DNA of 64,000 bases from Litoditis marina (taxonomy: Eukaryota; Nematoda; Chromadorea; Rhabditida; Rhabditidae), in assembly GCA_964036275.1 (NCBI GenBank), contig OZ038434.1, positions 32,530,447 to 32,594,446 on the forward strand, read 5' to 3'. Positions 37,245 through 48,993 of this stretch are shown here, piece after piece (the stretch's first letter is position 1; each line of letters starts with the position of its first letter). The position numbers and the translations under genes were made by a program. Below the pieces are notes generated by a model, which worked only from the letters and a program-made list of their open reading frames with translations, searched no databases and had not been told where the DNA came from.

Positions 37245-40200
37245 ATGACTTCTACTCGGCCATTAGGTGAATTTAAATGATCTACTTTTTCATTTGGTTC
37301 TCTTACACTTAGGTTTCCCACTAGATTTAGTTTACTAAGAAAATTAATGATACTTCCTGACTTCACCTGATGAAAGGAAGATATTTTGTCTGATTCTATA
37401 GTACTTGTAATTTTTATCCCGATTCGTTGCAGGAAAACTTTCGATTGTTTTTTTTCTAGTGAATATAGTTTATTCAGTGTGTAACAGGAACTTTTTTTTC
37501 ACATAATTGATTTTAATTTACAAATAAAACTGTTTATATTCAGTTTTATTGATTTTTTTTACAGGACTGGATGTGAACGACATGGTTCAACGTCTGCTGA
37601 GTGTGGGATTCCCAGACAAAGGACTCACAAAAACAATCAACCCGGAGGAAATAGAAACCCTAATTGGTTGGTTATGTTCAAGTTTTCAGTTAAATTCTAC
37701 CTTCGAACATCAACATGTCCCATTCCATGTCTAATTGTGCTTATCCAAGTTACGATTTCCTAACTTTCTCAAACAACGTTCTAATTTGGTTATACAAGAT
37801 TTTTTTGGCGCGTATTCACGCTTGTTTTGCTACTCAGGTTTAAATAAAAACCGCGTTTAGGTCCAATTCAAGTTCTAAGTTGGTTCTCAACCTAATTTAC
37901 AAATCATTTCAGATATGGCCCGAGAAATCTTCAAGTCGCAGCCCGTTTTGATCGAAATAAATCCCCCGGTTAAAGTGTGCGGTGACACCCACGGACAGTA
38001 CGGAGACGTACTTAGATTGTTCCAGATGGTGAGATTTCTTTTTCGTTTTTTTTTCAGTTTCGAGGCCGTCTAAATAAACATCCTGGTCATATTCCAACCT
38101 GTGTGTTTTCTAAACTATTCTGGAATTTCCGAAATGGTTTCCAGGAAACTTCTGGTACTACTCATAGGAATTTGGCCACTATCGATAATTTAGTAAACTA
38201 CTAGCAGTAAAATTTATCAACGATAGTTCAGTGATAGTTTAGTAGTAATATGCTAGCCACTACTTTGACAGTACGAATTTGATATTTAGGCTCACAGCTG
38301 ACCAGATCGGACTCATTTTATCATGTTCGCAATATTCACAGTTGGATGGTCGCCAGCTAACACATCAATACATAGATCTGTACCGCGAAACTATAACTGC
38401 TTCTTTCTCCCCACTTGGTGGAAAAATTGGGTAAATAACCGGAAAATTTGAAGCGCTGGTTTCTCATCTTTTCTACTATCTCTCGTACACCTTGTACACA
38501 CATACTACTATATTTATAGTTGAACATCTATACTTTTCTACTTTCAGGGTGGCTTTCCGCCAGCGGCCAACTATTTGTTCCTAGGAGACTATGTGGACCG
38601 TGGAAAGCAGAGTTTGGAAGCCATTCTCTTGCTTCTATGCTACAAGGTACATCTATACTCAGACAATTTCCATGATAATTGTCCAGCCACTTTTTGTAGC
38701 GGCCTCAACGAGAGTGTGCAGATCAGAGAGCCGCAGAGTAACTGAGCATGTCGCCTTTGTAGCTGGCCAAATGTGGAAAAGTGGCGCTTCGTTTTGAGTA
38801 GGTGATGGTCATATTAGAGTTGTAGTTTGATCTGCATGCACAGCACAGTTCACGAATCATGACTACGAAACATTAGGATCAAACTACGATTTTACTACGA
38901 TTTTCGTACTGCATTCGTTAGCAATCTTAAGCCAACCCTAAATATAAATTCAACGTTCCAATATCTTTACGCTAGATGAAAGAACTGAATGGAACATATA
39001 CCTCAGATCTCTAGATTTGACTTTTTAGGGTTAAGAATTCTGAATTTCTCGCATACAATGATGAAAACCTCAAATCTGCTGTTTAGGACCCACCGGGTCT
39101 TCAACGTGCAAATTAAATTATATTTCCTAGGTCAAATACCCGAAGAACTTCTTTATCCTCCGTGGAAATCACGAATGTGCTCATGTGAACAGAGTCTATG
39201 GATTCTATGACGAGTGCATGCGACGGTTCAATAGCGCACGCATGTGGGAGGCGTTCCAGGTAATGTTTTCGATAGACTAGATGTAAATGGAATTTTTTTT
39301 CTTCATGAATTTTTAGTTTTAGTTTTGTCTATCAGTGATTTCTGATTGTTCATTAGCAATTTTTGATGTGAATGTGGGAGGGGTTTCAGGTAAAATTATT
39401 GATCAGAAGTATGCTGAAACATCCCATCACCTCAATCCCATCTTGCGTCTCTAGCAATGAAATAGACTACACTCGGAACTAGAGAGTGATGGACGGTCTC
39501 GTGGAACATGAAGAAGCCATGATTTTGAAATTTACGGAAAAACACAATGAACTGATAGAAATTACCATAAGTTTCTATTATAGACGATTTTCACTTACAT
39601 TTGTAATGTATTATATATTTTACATTCCAGACAATGTTCACCTACATGCCCCTATGTAGCCTGATTGGCAACCGAATTCTGTGTATGCACGGCGGACTGT
39701 CGCCCCATCTCAAGAGTATTGATCTGCTGCGGAACATTCAGCGGTCAGTTAATTAAATTGTTTACAAAATTTACAACATTCATTCAGTCGTTCAAGTAAT
39801 TGATATTTAGTATCACATGATCTTTGCTCAACTTCTTGCATCTTGCTTCAAATTGCGCTACAAATTAGTTTGTTGTTTATTCATTTCACAGCAATACCGT
39901 CCAAATAAAAGGACCCCCCACACCTCTCCCGCCTCCCTTTTTCCCATTTAAGCCGACCGATAGGGCATTGGGGTTTATTGTACAATCGTCCCCCCCTTGA
40001 GCCGAAATAGGTTGGAATCCGACCCGTAGTACAATCGCCCCCCACCCCGAGGGGGGAGATTGTACAACGTCCTTCTTTACTGCAGGTTTGGATTGAGTGG
40101 GGGGCGATTGTTAAACAGGTCCGGGGTTGTACTATTACCCCCCATTTTGTATTGTGGGGGGTGATTGTTAAACGTCGACATTGTACAATTACCCCCCATT

Positions 40201-43200
40201 TACAATCACCCCCCATTTACAATCACCCCCCTCTATAGGGAATCGTATTGGGAGGGGGGTGATAGTACTACGGGGGGGGGGACTTAAGGTGGGGGGGGGG
40301 GGGGCAATTGTACAATTTTCCCGGGCATTGTACTTTTAAATATGCCATACTTATTGTTTTCCATCAGTTTTGTTATTCATGTTTTCAGACCCACCGAGGC
40401 GAAAGGAATCACCCTAGAGATGGATCTGTTGTGGGCTGACCCCGTGGCTGGTCAAACCGGATTCCAGGTATAGGAACTGACCAAATCTTAGTAGTTCGAT
40501 CTCGAAACAGGCTGTTATTCATTAATTAATTATCCTGGTTTTTAGTTAACCTTATCCTTTTTTGGGGTAACCTGTTCCTACCAAGGTGACCTGAAAGGAA
40601 CCTGAAAACAAAATCCGGTTACCGTTCAAACTAACGGTAAAAACAACATTTTGAGTCAGAAAAGCAAATAACCGATTTTACATTTTAGGTTACCAAACGG
40701 TCACAAAAAGGTCTAGGTTACGTAAAAACCCTGTTAGATATAGAATTCACCTCATTAATTTCGACATAGAAGAACGGGATCCAACTACAAACATAGTGGG
40801 CGAGGCAAATACACCGTATTGGCTTGCTTTGAAGAGAACAAACACTAAATAACTAGTTTTGTCTGGAAAATTTGAACTTTTTGCGAAAAAATATACAATC
40901 CAACCGTTTAACAATTTTCTACCCTCATGGAAAATACATGTCTTAGCGAATCTTTCGATTAAGTAGATTCCAGAACAAGTACGAACGCTCCACACCAACC
41001 AGCCAGCCAAGTGACCAAGCCAGTCCAGTGGCTCAGCCAAGTGACGATCATTAGCGCGCGACTTAAAGATTTGTAGCGCGCGAATTAGCACCCTCATGCA
41101 CCTTTTCTACCCTCATGGAAAATACATGTCTTAGCGAATCTTTCGATTAAGTAGATTCCAGAACAAGTACGAACGCTCCACACCAACCAGCCAGCCAAGT
41201 GACCAAGCCAGCCCAGTGGCTCAGCCAAGTGACGATCATTAGCGCGCGACTTAAAGATTTGTAGCGCGCGAATTAGCATATTTGTTGCGAATTGCTTGCA
41301 GGCGACAAATGTTCAATTGGCGCGCTACAAATCGCCAAGTCGCCAGCGGTTAAACATTTCAATGGACTGCTACAAATCGTTTAATCGCCAGAACGAACAG
41401 TACGCCGGTTGGGGCAGGGAACAAAACCGTATTTTCACTTTTTTCTTTGAAATTCGTGTTGTGAATGATAACAATGGTTGAATACTGTAATTTTATTTTA
41501 TTAAATATCACAGAAATACAAGATAAACCACTAAAACATGAACAAAAGGAACATATTCATATTTAATACAGAAATCGAAGATAGAATAGAGATTGCCAGT
41601 GGTCTTCATCTTCTACCCGGCTGTCTTCGGGTCTCTTCAGATTTCAATCGAGTTTCTTGATTGTAGGTAGATCTTCAACCATATCGACCATCGCATGCTG
41701 AAATTATCCAATTTTCAAAAAGTGTAGGACGGATTCGAACCAACTGTCGCTCAACTAAACGACATCTCAACAACCAAACGAACATATATTACGTGCGAAA
41801 CTTACACAACAGTTAGCTTTAGCACAAAAATCACTTTGAAACGTTGTAGGAACCACTTAAAAACCAGTATATAACAACGATACACCGCTTGGGCTTGTGA
41901 GTTCAAAAATCAATGGTTTCCATACAAAATGGTCAGTAGTCTAAAAGGTATATCGTATGCTACCCTTGCCGGCGATGTAAGTTCAATGACTACGTGAAAA
42001 CTAGATTCAATGATGAAATACGTTCCGTTATTATATACTGGCTATTTAACTTCCGGTTCCGAAGTTTTTAGATCTTTGGTGACAAATTTTGAAGTTTATA
42101 TATAACCATCAAAATGGGAAAAGACAGCTTAGTTGTATGAAAATTAACGGCGAGCTAATTCTTTGTCTAACCAAACGGAAACCTGCTTCCTTTAGCACAT
42201 GTCACCCACATAATTTGGTTTTCACAGTCAGTTCTGAGAAGGATTAACGAAAAGGTTGGGTTTTACACAAGACCTGTCCTTCAACAATGTTGTTCAATAA
42301 AAGCCAAACCAACCTGCTCTTAGTAAAAAGATGTTGACTTCCGTGAAGATTTCGGTACCGAAACGTTTCTTTTCGTCGCACCTGTCGATCATCAAGACAA
42401 CCGCGTTTCGCAGCCGATAGAGCACTGTAAAATTAATATTAACGTTTTACTAAGAAACAGTTATTGGTCAACATCTTATTCCTTAATCTAGATTAGGGCA
42501 GGGCTGACCCCCTCCCCCACAGTCCGAAAAATGGGCTACTTCTGCCCAAAAACAAGAAAATTGGTCCATTTTTTGCTGCAAAATCATCAATATTACTTGC
42601 TGTTTGAATGAAAACGGACTTTTTCACCGTACAGTCGGACCTTGCTCGTCGTATTTTCAAAAGTGGTCGTTTTCCTGAGCCTAAGCCTTAAGTTCTAAAT
42701 AAGCATTAACTGGTATGTTAAAAGAATGTTGTATGAGAATATCAAAAAAGATCGATATTACTAAACTCCCCGCTTTCGACTTATCTGTCGCTTCTGTAAC
42801 TGAGTTAAAATTGAAAATATAGTGGAAAACATGAATATTTGTAACGAAATTATCAAAAAAAAACTACAAATACATGTAGCGATCCTCCTAAAACTCTGAA
42901 TAACATCCGTTTATATTCTATATCCCTCCCCGGTTCGGCACAAAATAGAAAGTTTCGACTTGTGACTGCCAGAATATAAGACGATTCGAAGTGAAAATCC
43001 AGTTAGAAGAGAAAGCCATTGAGTGAACGTTTTCGATAGCAGAGAGAGAAAGCGAATTCACTCGAGAACCGAGTCCTTCCCGAACCGAACCGCGCACCGG
43101 TCACTCGAGAACCGAACCGACATTAATCATTATTTAAACAAACAAATCGTATACAAGGTGAAATTAGTGGATTCCCTCTCATATTGCCTTGTATACGATC

Positions 43201-46200
43201 CGGTTCGGTCGGTTCGGTTCGGTTCTCCAGTGACCGGTTCGGTCGGTTCGGTTCGGTTCTCCAGTGACCGGTTCGCGGTTCGGTTCGGGAAGGACCCGGT
43301 TCTCTCGTTTCTTCGAGCCTTGTCAAAATACACAGCATCTTTGGAATCGGTGGTCTTTGGAATCATTCTCCAATTGCAGGCAGAATAACGTTCATGAATG
43401 GGCGAAACTGCAATATTTCTGACTGAACTTCTGCAATTTTTCTGTGAACCTACCTAAAAAATTTGACTTCGACGTCTCTCACGAATAAATGTCCATCCTA
43501 TTCCGGGCAAAGGAAGAAGAACATCAGTTCTGAGTGTCTGCAATTACATTCGAAAGCTGAACATAAAAAATAATGAACAACAACAAAATAACAATAAAAA
43601 AGAATTAAAAATTTAAAAAGAGAGAGAGAGAAAATTATGCGACAGTTTTGCATAATACGAAGTCCGCGGCTTCACATTACGATCACGTAAAAACCGTGCA
43701 GCGTATGAAGTTTAGTAGCGCGCTAGAAATGGGCGCGAAATCTTTGAGCCGCCGCTATAAATTTCACGCAGTTTTTTGTCGCCGTCTAATAGCAGACCAT
43801 TGAAAATTTCCATTTTTTTGTCGCACGCTAGAAAAAAGTGAAAATTTTCTGTTGAATTGTCGCTGGCTAATGATGGGCATTTGTCTGAGAAACGGTCACA
43901 AAAAGGTCTAGGTTACGTAAAAACCCTGTTAGATATAGAATTCACCTCATTAATTTCGACATAGAAGAACGGGATCCAACTACAAACATAGTGGGCGAGG
44001 CAAATACAATACTTTTTTAATACTTTTTTACAAGGCAAAAGGCAAATACTTTTTGCGAAAAAATATACAATCCAATAGGGTTGTTAGAATTGGAATTGGA
44101 ATTGGAATTGGAATTGATAGAATTGAGATAATCTTCCAAAAGAATTGCAATTCCAATTCTTTTTGTCTGTCGAAAAGAATTGGAATTGCAATTCCAATTC
44201 TTTTGTATGTCAAAAATAGTTGGAATTGCAATTCCAATTCTTTTGTATGTCAAAAATTTCTGGAATTGCAATTCCAATTCTTTCGTATATCAGAACAACT
44301 GGAATTGAAATTGGAATTGACTTGATTTTCTCTCGGAATTAATTCAGAATTGATTTACAATTCCATGCTGATTTTTCTTTTTCATTATTTAATTACCATT
44401 GTTCCTTATGTCTCTTGGGCAATGGAACCAAAGTGAACATTGTTTCTTTTCGTTTTTTGAAAAAAAAACTGACATGAAGTTGGAAACACAGTCAATTCTA
44501 ATCAATTCCAATCAATTCCAATCAATTCCAATCAATTCCAATGGAATTGGAATTGAAAATCTGAGATTTCGAGGAATTGATCGGAATTGGAATTGGAATT
44601 GAGCAGTTTTTGAAAATCTAAAAGAATTGGAATTGGAATTGAGTGGTTTTGAGAATTGCAAAAGAATTGGAATTGGAATTGAGTGGTTTTTGAGAAATGA
44701 AAAAGAATTGGAATTGGAATTGAGTGGTTTTTGAGAAATGAAAAAGAATTGGAATTGGAATTGACTTGATTTTTGGAATTGATTAACAACCCTACAATCC
44801 AACCGTTTAACAATTTTCTACCCTCATGGAAAATACATGTCTTAGCGAATCTTTCGATTACGTAGATTCCAGAACAAGTACGAACGCTCCACATGAGGGA
44901 ACGTACCTACTGATACGAACAACGTTCACGTTTAAAGGGGTGCTGTATTGAATGCCGGATTTGGATAACGGCGTTAGTCGAAAAGGCACGAGAGTCAGAG
45001 AAGTGCGCGCAATCATTATCCATTCATTCCAAATCATCCTCTGCGTCTCTGACATAAATCTCAATTTCACTGTAATAATTTTAGGCCAATGTGCGCGGTG
45101 GAAGTGTCGGTTTTGGTGCTGATGTACTGGCTAAATTCTGCAAGGAGTTCGATATTGATCTGGTAGGTTGTAGTTATCAGCCTATAGTCTCTGTCAAACA
45201 AACATGACTGGTATACTGTATAGTCTCGATACGGCTGTCTAATAAAAAAAGTCTTTCATCTAGTATGACTGCTGCTGAGAGTTTGTCCGTGGTTAATACT
45301 GATACTACTTTAGGTGTCCGTTGGAACTCTACCACAGTTTCTTAATATTATCAACGGGATGGACTGTAATCTCACTATAGTTGTTCTTTTACTTTACTCT
45401 TACAGAAATGATGAATTAACTTGTTTCTGAAAAATGATCGATATTGTAACTTTCAGGTTGCTCGGGCTCACCAAGTTGTACAGGATGGATACGAGTTTTT
45501 CGGTGGCAGAAAATGTGTGGTAAGCAGCTTAATAATATATGCGTGGGCTTCAATTCACTTTCGCCCCTCCCCTTATCAACTTTCGTTATAGTTTGACCTT
45601 AATTTGACCCGGTTCATGAACTTGACAGGAAAACAACGGGGTCAAACTACAATCACGGCGTAATGAGGCGAAACCCTCTTCCCCTACTTGGCAATTAAAT
45701 TGCTTTCAACTAAGCGAACTCTATATTGCACGTTCGCTCTATCCTATCCCCGTACAAATTGTACATTGTTTTTTTTTTTCATTTGTTCACCACGCTATGT
45801 GAGATTTCTTACCTATATTTGTGAATAAAATAAATCATATTTGTTTACAAGCATTTAAAATATGTTTTTTTTGCAGACAATTTTCTCGGCTCCTCTCTAT
45901 TGTGGACAGTTTGACAACTGTGCTGCCATGATGGTTGTCGACGAGAACTTACTAGTGAGTTGATTATTTCATTTTATTATTCATTATCGTATTTTTTTGT
46001 TCCATTATAGTATCTAGTTATTTAAAAACACCGAATTCTAGTACACTTTTAGGTTCTGGTCGATAACTGTAGCATTCGTATCAACAACGCTTCTTTCTGC
46101 TTTTTATGTTGGCTGACGTTGATATCCGGGTTCATGGAAACATTGACTTTTTAGACCCCATCTTTCCCAGTTTGTATTACTTCTAGGGTTATGTAGTGTA

Positions 46201-46482
46201 ACCCCCCCCCCCCCCCCCCCCCAACAACGAGAGGTGAAAATTGAATACCCCAAACGTAATACAAAAGTTTGAGGGTGGGGGTAAGAAAAAAACATTAACG
46301 TTATTGACGTTCAGCCACTACTCGTTGTAGTTTGACCCCCCCCCCCTACCATAGAAGATCTACTCTATATCTGTTCATTTCAGTGCTCGTTCCAAATTCT
46401 GCGGCCGATGACCGGTAACCCGCAGGCCAAACAGGTCCCGACTCAAGCGGACACCTCCGAAATGAAGACCTGTGGGATATAG
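37245..46482 (+). CDS. PP1-like Ser/Thr protein phosphatase, copy A
   Basis: Eleven exons give 325 residues: 37245-37266, 37565-37666, 37913-38028, 38548-38646, 39131-39259, 39631-39743, 40389-40467, 45085-45162, 45457-45519, 45877-45954 and 46384-46482. All phases agree. It is a PPP-family catalytic subunit of PP1 type, with the metal and catalytic motifs in order: GDTHGQ (about 65-70), GDYVDRG (93-99), RGNHE (124-128), MHGGLSP (175-181), RAHQVV (249-254) and [11 protein letters not shown] (271-281). Length and motif spacing match PP1, and the exon 11 start CSFQILRP is the PP1 C-terminal strand. The usual SAPNYCGEFDN has N to L and E to Q changes; GDIHGQ reads GDTHGQ. The tail after QILRP is unlike ordinary PP1. 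It is probably a nematode-type divergent PP1 expansion member; such genes are often germline expressed, which is inference here. Intron 7 (40,468-45,084) is swollen by insertions absent from copy B. Confidence 0.95.
39971..40322. mobile_element. G/C-tract element with 8-bp target duplication
   Basis: The 352-base insertion lies between two copies of GGGCATTG (39,963-39,970 and 40,323-40,330). Its ends are inverted (GGGTTTATTGTACAATCG and CAATTGTACAATTTTCCC). The interior is a set of ATTGTACAA blocks separated by C or G runs (AATTACCCCCCATTT). Copy B has the uninterrupted site AGGGCATTGTAC near 57,496-57,507. An 8-base duplication suggests hAT-like mobility; no transposase is encoded. Confidence 0.8.
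40690..40813 (+). repeat. Intron 7 block repeated at 43,890-44,012
   Basis: AACGGTCACAAAAAGGTCTA through GGGCGAGGCAAATACA occurs twice in copy A (here and at 43,890) and once in copy B (about 58,420-58,535). The second occurrence flanks the large insertion, so the insertion involved a local duplication. Confidence 0.8.
40915..41283 (+). repeat. 188-bp tandem duplication in intron 7 of copy A
   Basis: The unit TTTTCTACCCTCATGG...GCGCGAATTAGCA occurs at 40,915 and again at 41,103 with very few changes. A third partial copy is at 44,815-44,895. Copy B has one partial version at about 58,640-58,716. Confidence 0.85.
41640..42425 (-). pseudogene. Possible captured gene fragment inside the intron insertion
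   Basis: On the minus strand two exon-like pieces appear. One follows TTTTACAG near 42,425 and can read [18 protein letters not shown], then [11 protein letters not shown], to a GTTGGT donor near 42,317. The other follows TTTCAG near 41,698 and can read [15 protein letters not shown] with a stop. AATAAA-like sequence follows near 41,500. The two do not join in one frame without a missing exon, and the protein is not recognised. Confidence 0.3.
43062..43311. repeat. CGGTTCGG-rich foldback repeat
   Basis: The left arm (CGAGAACCGA, CCGAACCGAACCGCG, CACCGGTCACT) is mirrored by a right arm with repeated TCGGTTCGGTTCTCCAGTGA units. An inner palindrome (AATCGTATACAAGG / CCTTGTATACGAT) surrounds the loop. 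Overlapping open frames on both strands come from this symmetry. Confidence 0.75.
44076..44794. mobile_element. hAT-like non-autonomous element made of AATTGG hexamers
   Basis: The ends TAGGGTTGTTA and TAACAACCCTA are perfect inverted repeats flanked by the 8-base duplication CAATCCAA (44,068-44,075 and 44,795-44,802). Copy B has the empty site ACAATCCAACCG near 58,618. The interior is dominated by GGAATT/AATTCC hexamers in both orientations, with spaced 30-50 base units such as GAGTGGTTTTTGAGAAATGA. TIR form and 8-bp duplication fit the hAT superfamily; there is no transposase. Confidence 0.88.
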
Positions 46483-46519
46483 ATGGACAAATTTGATTGC
46501 ATACGATTACTTTCTGCTG

Positions 46520-46525
46520 AATAAA
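46520..46525 (+). terminator. Polyadenylation signal, PP1-like gene 1
   Basis: AATAAA lies about 38 bases after the stop codon. Confidence 0.6.
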
Positions 46526-47296
46526 TGCCAAATGCTGGTCTTCAATTGTTCTGTAGTTTTGTCTGTAAGGAGTATGAAGATATTAGGGTTTCTCGTGTCC
46601 TATCGTCTTCGAATCTTGGCATTTTGGATATGTATTGTTGTAAATAGTTGACTGATGCCTTTTTCAGGCTCTGAATACGGCGAACCCGCCGAAACGTTAG
46701 CCCAAAATGAACCATTATATCAGCTTGTATTCGGTCTAAAAACGAAACCAACAAGATATTAGGGTGGTTCATGTTGTTGAAATCAACATTTTTCATCCGA
46801 TTCCCGTTGCTCGATGGACCAAGCTGAGTTAATGGCGTTTCGGGGTAGAAAAATGGAGAAATGAGTAAAACAATTCTATCAAAAACTAAGAAACAGAAAC
46901 AAAATTCGAGTGCATACGATCACTTTCTGTTATGAATTCGGAGAGCTGGATCACGCGAGTGTAGTTTTCGAATCTTCTCCTTCCGTTTTGTCTCATTTTG
47001 TTTTCAGCATCTTCATCTCAGATTTCCAAAAGTTTCCGAAAAGATAGTCACCTATCTTTCATGTAGTCCCAACGCAAGTCCCTACCGGGTTTTTTCATCC
47101 AGTTTCTCCTTATACCACTCCTTATTGTTTCTCCTTATCCTTTCAGCACTGTTAAATTGCATGTAATATTATGTGCGCGTAACAGGGTAACCATACCCTT
47201 TTCCTTTTCACTTCTCCTCTCCATTTACTCATTTGGAGTGCCACATACTATGTGGAAGTCACGTGTTAAATCACGAATAAATCTATTCTATTCTAT

Positions 47297-47415
47297 ACTA
47301 GTAGTAAATTTAATAGTCACGTGAAGTTAGCGTTCTAATGATGCATTGTGCACTTTGTCATCGCAGGTTTCTGAGTTATGCTGTGTTTAGCATATTTCAC
47401 GTGAGTGGGGATATT
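47297..47415. mobile_element. Family C MITE
   Basis: CTATACTAGTAGTAAATTTA, AGTCACGTGAAG and TTTCACGTGAG ends. It is present at the same site in copy B (about 61,567) and again in the copy-B tandem duplication (about 62,138), so it pre-dates the duplication. Confidence 0.65.
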
Positions 47416-47545
47416 TATTTTCCGATTTTTTCGCTCTTTGTTCGAGTTAATCAGAGCTGTGAGCATAACTCAGATTTTCGGTGTAGAAAACTAGAGAAAA
47501 AATTGAAAACTTTATTTGATTGAAAACTATTGAATAGTCTGTTGT

Positions 47546-47623
47546 TTATTGTTTTTCATTAACGTAGTTGGCGAGTTCTCCGAGCTTTCCGAATTGGCCA
47601 ATTGTTTCAGCGTCAGCGGGAAC
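47546..47623 (-). pseudogene. Orphan terminal exon of the small ACP-like gene
   Basis: After TTTTTTGCAG on the minus strand it reads VPADAETIGQFGKLGELANY and ends VNEKQ-stop, the same as the functional exon at 62,386-62,463. An AATAAA (minus, 47,511-47,516) follows. The other two exons of the gene are absent here because the duplication ended before them, so this copy cannot make the protein. Confidence 0.85.
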
Positions 47624-48202
47624 CTGCAAAAAATAATTCAGTATAGTCGTCGGAAAGGCACAAGAGTACTGTATATTTCAGTTTTCGATGTGCACGGACA
47701 CATGTGTTTGATTTCAGAGCCAAATGGCAATGTACTCTCATGATGCAGTGGTTACATCAAAACACACTATGAAATGTTCATTCTTGTATACATCATACAG
47801 ACACTATGCGAATATTAGAGTACTGAACAAATATTTACATGCTATATACACACACACACAGGACTATCATATCTACTCTGAGCAAGTTGTGACTGTGAGG
47901 TTAGTTTATTGATTGACTCTCGATTGAGGTTGATGTTAGACATAAGTGAAGTTATGCGCTGAGCGTCAGCTGTTAGTGACAAGTTACAAGTATACAGTAT
48001 TTACATGATTATCGATTATTCTTCTGGTTCGAGGTGAGTCATAATTCGAAGGTGAACGTGTCCTCTTGGTCAAAGTTGATGAGTTTTCGAATGTGAGCCT
48101 GGTTGTCGAGTTTGATGAGTTTGATGGCTGATTTGGCTTCGTTCATCGGCGTTGTGTGATGGAATTAACAATGGTGTTCATTAAGAAAGTTTATCATGTT
48201 AA

Positions 48203-48317
48203 GGAAGGACGATTATGTGGTCCAAGCCCAACGGTTCCGTCCTTTAAACCGCAACACATTTTTCAATTGCAGTTATAGGACCGATGTCATGGGATTGGTT
48301 CACATAATGGTACTTTT
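48203..48317. mobile_element. Family A MITE with TTAA duplication
   Basis: It sits between two TTAA sites in the inverted KLHL intron 16 copy. The native intron has a single TTAA at the matching place. Ends GGACGATTATGTGGTCCAAG and GATTGGTTCACATAATGGTA are inverted repeats. Confidence 0.8.
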
Positions 48318-48364
48318 TTAAGAGTTCAGTTAGTAACCACTAACTCAATTGTGACGCACTATAC

Positions 48365-48505
48365 CGCTAGTCAAATGTACAGTCACATAACACATGTTAA
48401 ACACAGCAGAACTAAAAAACGTGCGAAAACAAAGTGCCCGGGAAAATCAGTAGAATGCCAACTTAACGTTAACTTTACTTTAGTATTCAATTTACTCCTA
48501 GCATA
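48365..48505. mobile_element. Family C MITE, degenerate
   Basis: Matches the reverse form of the family: CATGTTAAACACAGCAGAAC, AACAAAGTGC and TTTAGTATTCAATTTACTCC. Confidence 0.55.
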
Positions 48506-48649
48506 ACTCTCACTACACTTCAACTAACTTGACACTTTATTAATTATGCATGGAAGTTCTACCAAGCGTAGTCAATATTCATTAAAACAAGTAATTTTCT
48601 GCATTTCATACCACTGGTTTGGAAACTTGGAGAAAGAGCGAATACCAAT

Positions 48650-48800
48650 TTTAGAGGTAGTTTTTTTCTAAAGAAGACTAACCACTGTCTTATTAGAGAA
48701 CACAGCCGACAAGCTTTGGAATCTGAGACATGTGCCCGTACACAGCGGCAAGTGAGATCCCGTCTTTCCGTTGGCGATGAACATATTTAAATTTCTCACT
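48650..48800 (-). repeat. SINE family D fragment, minus strand
   Basis: Shows GACAAGCTTTGGAATC, ACACAGCGGCAAGTGAGAT and TTTCCGTTGGCGATGAACAT in reverse, as in the other family D copies. A relative lies in native KLHL intron 16 (about 35,245-35,400), so it probably arrived with the inverted segment. Confidence 0.55.
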
Positions 48801-48993
48801 AACCTTCCAAGTAGTGTATGCCCCCTCCGTTTGTAACCACGGCACAGTTTTTGAATAACCCCAACTGGCTATCTCTCGCGGCGCGAACATAAAAAGTCAG
48901 CTGCGCAAGTGATAGAGAAAGCGAGAGAGAAGATAATAGAGCAAGGAACGAACTGAAAAAACAGAGAGCTCACAATAATACATGCATAGGTAA

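Larger units (their letters stand above)
41235..43874. mobile_element. Possible 2.6-kb TIR element in intron 7 of copy A
   Basis: ATCATTAGCGCGCGAC on the left is mirrored by GTCGCTGGCTAATGAT on the right. Subterminal motifs of the GCGCTACAAATCG kind occur at both ends in opposite orientation. The whole stretch is absent from copy B. No transposase frame was seen and no clear target duplication was found. It includes possible captured exons (about 41,640-42,430, minus) and a CGGTTCGG foldback. Confidence 0.5.
35828..47754 (+). repeat. Segmental duplication, copy A (PP1-like gene 1)
   Basis: Matches 51,491-62,594 in direct orientation. It begins inside KLHL exon 17 (ATCAAACTCGACAATCAGG), includes the KLHL 3' UTR, the whole phosphatase gene and an orphan terminal exon of the small-protein gene. 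It ends inside the box A region of a SINE (TGATGCAGTGGTTA), where the inverted KLHL fragment begins. Introns differ by scattered substitutions and by discrete insertions. Confidence 0.92.
47758..48650 (-). repeat. Inverted, diverged copy of the KLHL 3' end
   Basis: On the minus strand this carries part of KLHL intron 16 (match to about 35,590-35,665 at 48,546-48,633), exon 17 (from about 48,160 down to about 48,040) and the KLHL 3' UTR (to about 47,758, matching 36,183). It contains later insertions: family A at 48,203-48,317 and family C at about 48,365-48,505. Intron 16 sequence here is clearly more diverged from its source than copy B is from copy A. With the direct exon at 51,491 it makes an inverted pair around the Maverick remnant. 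Confidence 0.88.

Noticed and set aside
43023..43388. Open frames on both strands across the CGGTTCGG region
   Set aside because: They arise from the inverted-repeat symmetry of the foldback sequence; no family motif and they lie inside an intron insertion.
44028..44894. Open frames with long Asn-Ser or Ile-Pro repeats
   Set aside because: They are translations of the AATTCC hexamers in the hAT-like element and occur in several frames on both strands.
48693..48890. Minus-strand ORF near the left edge of the Maverick remnant
   Set aside because: It overlaps SINE D sequence and shows no domain or codon pattern of a gene.
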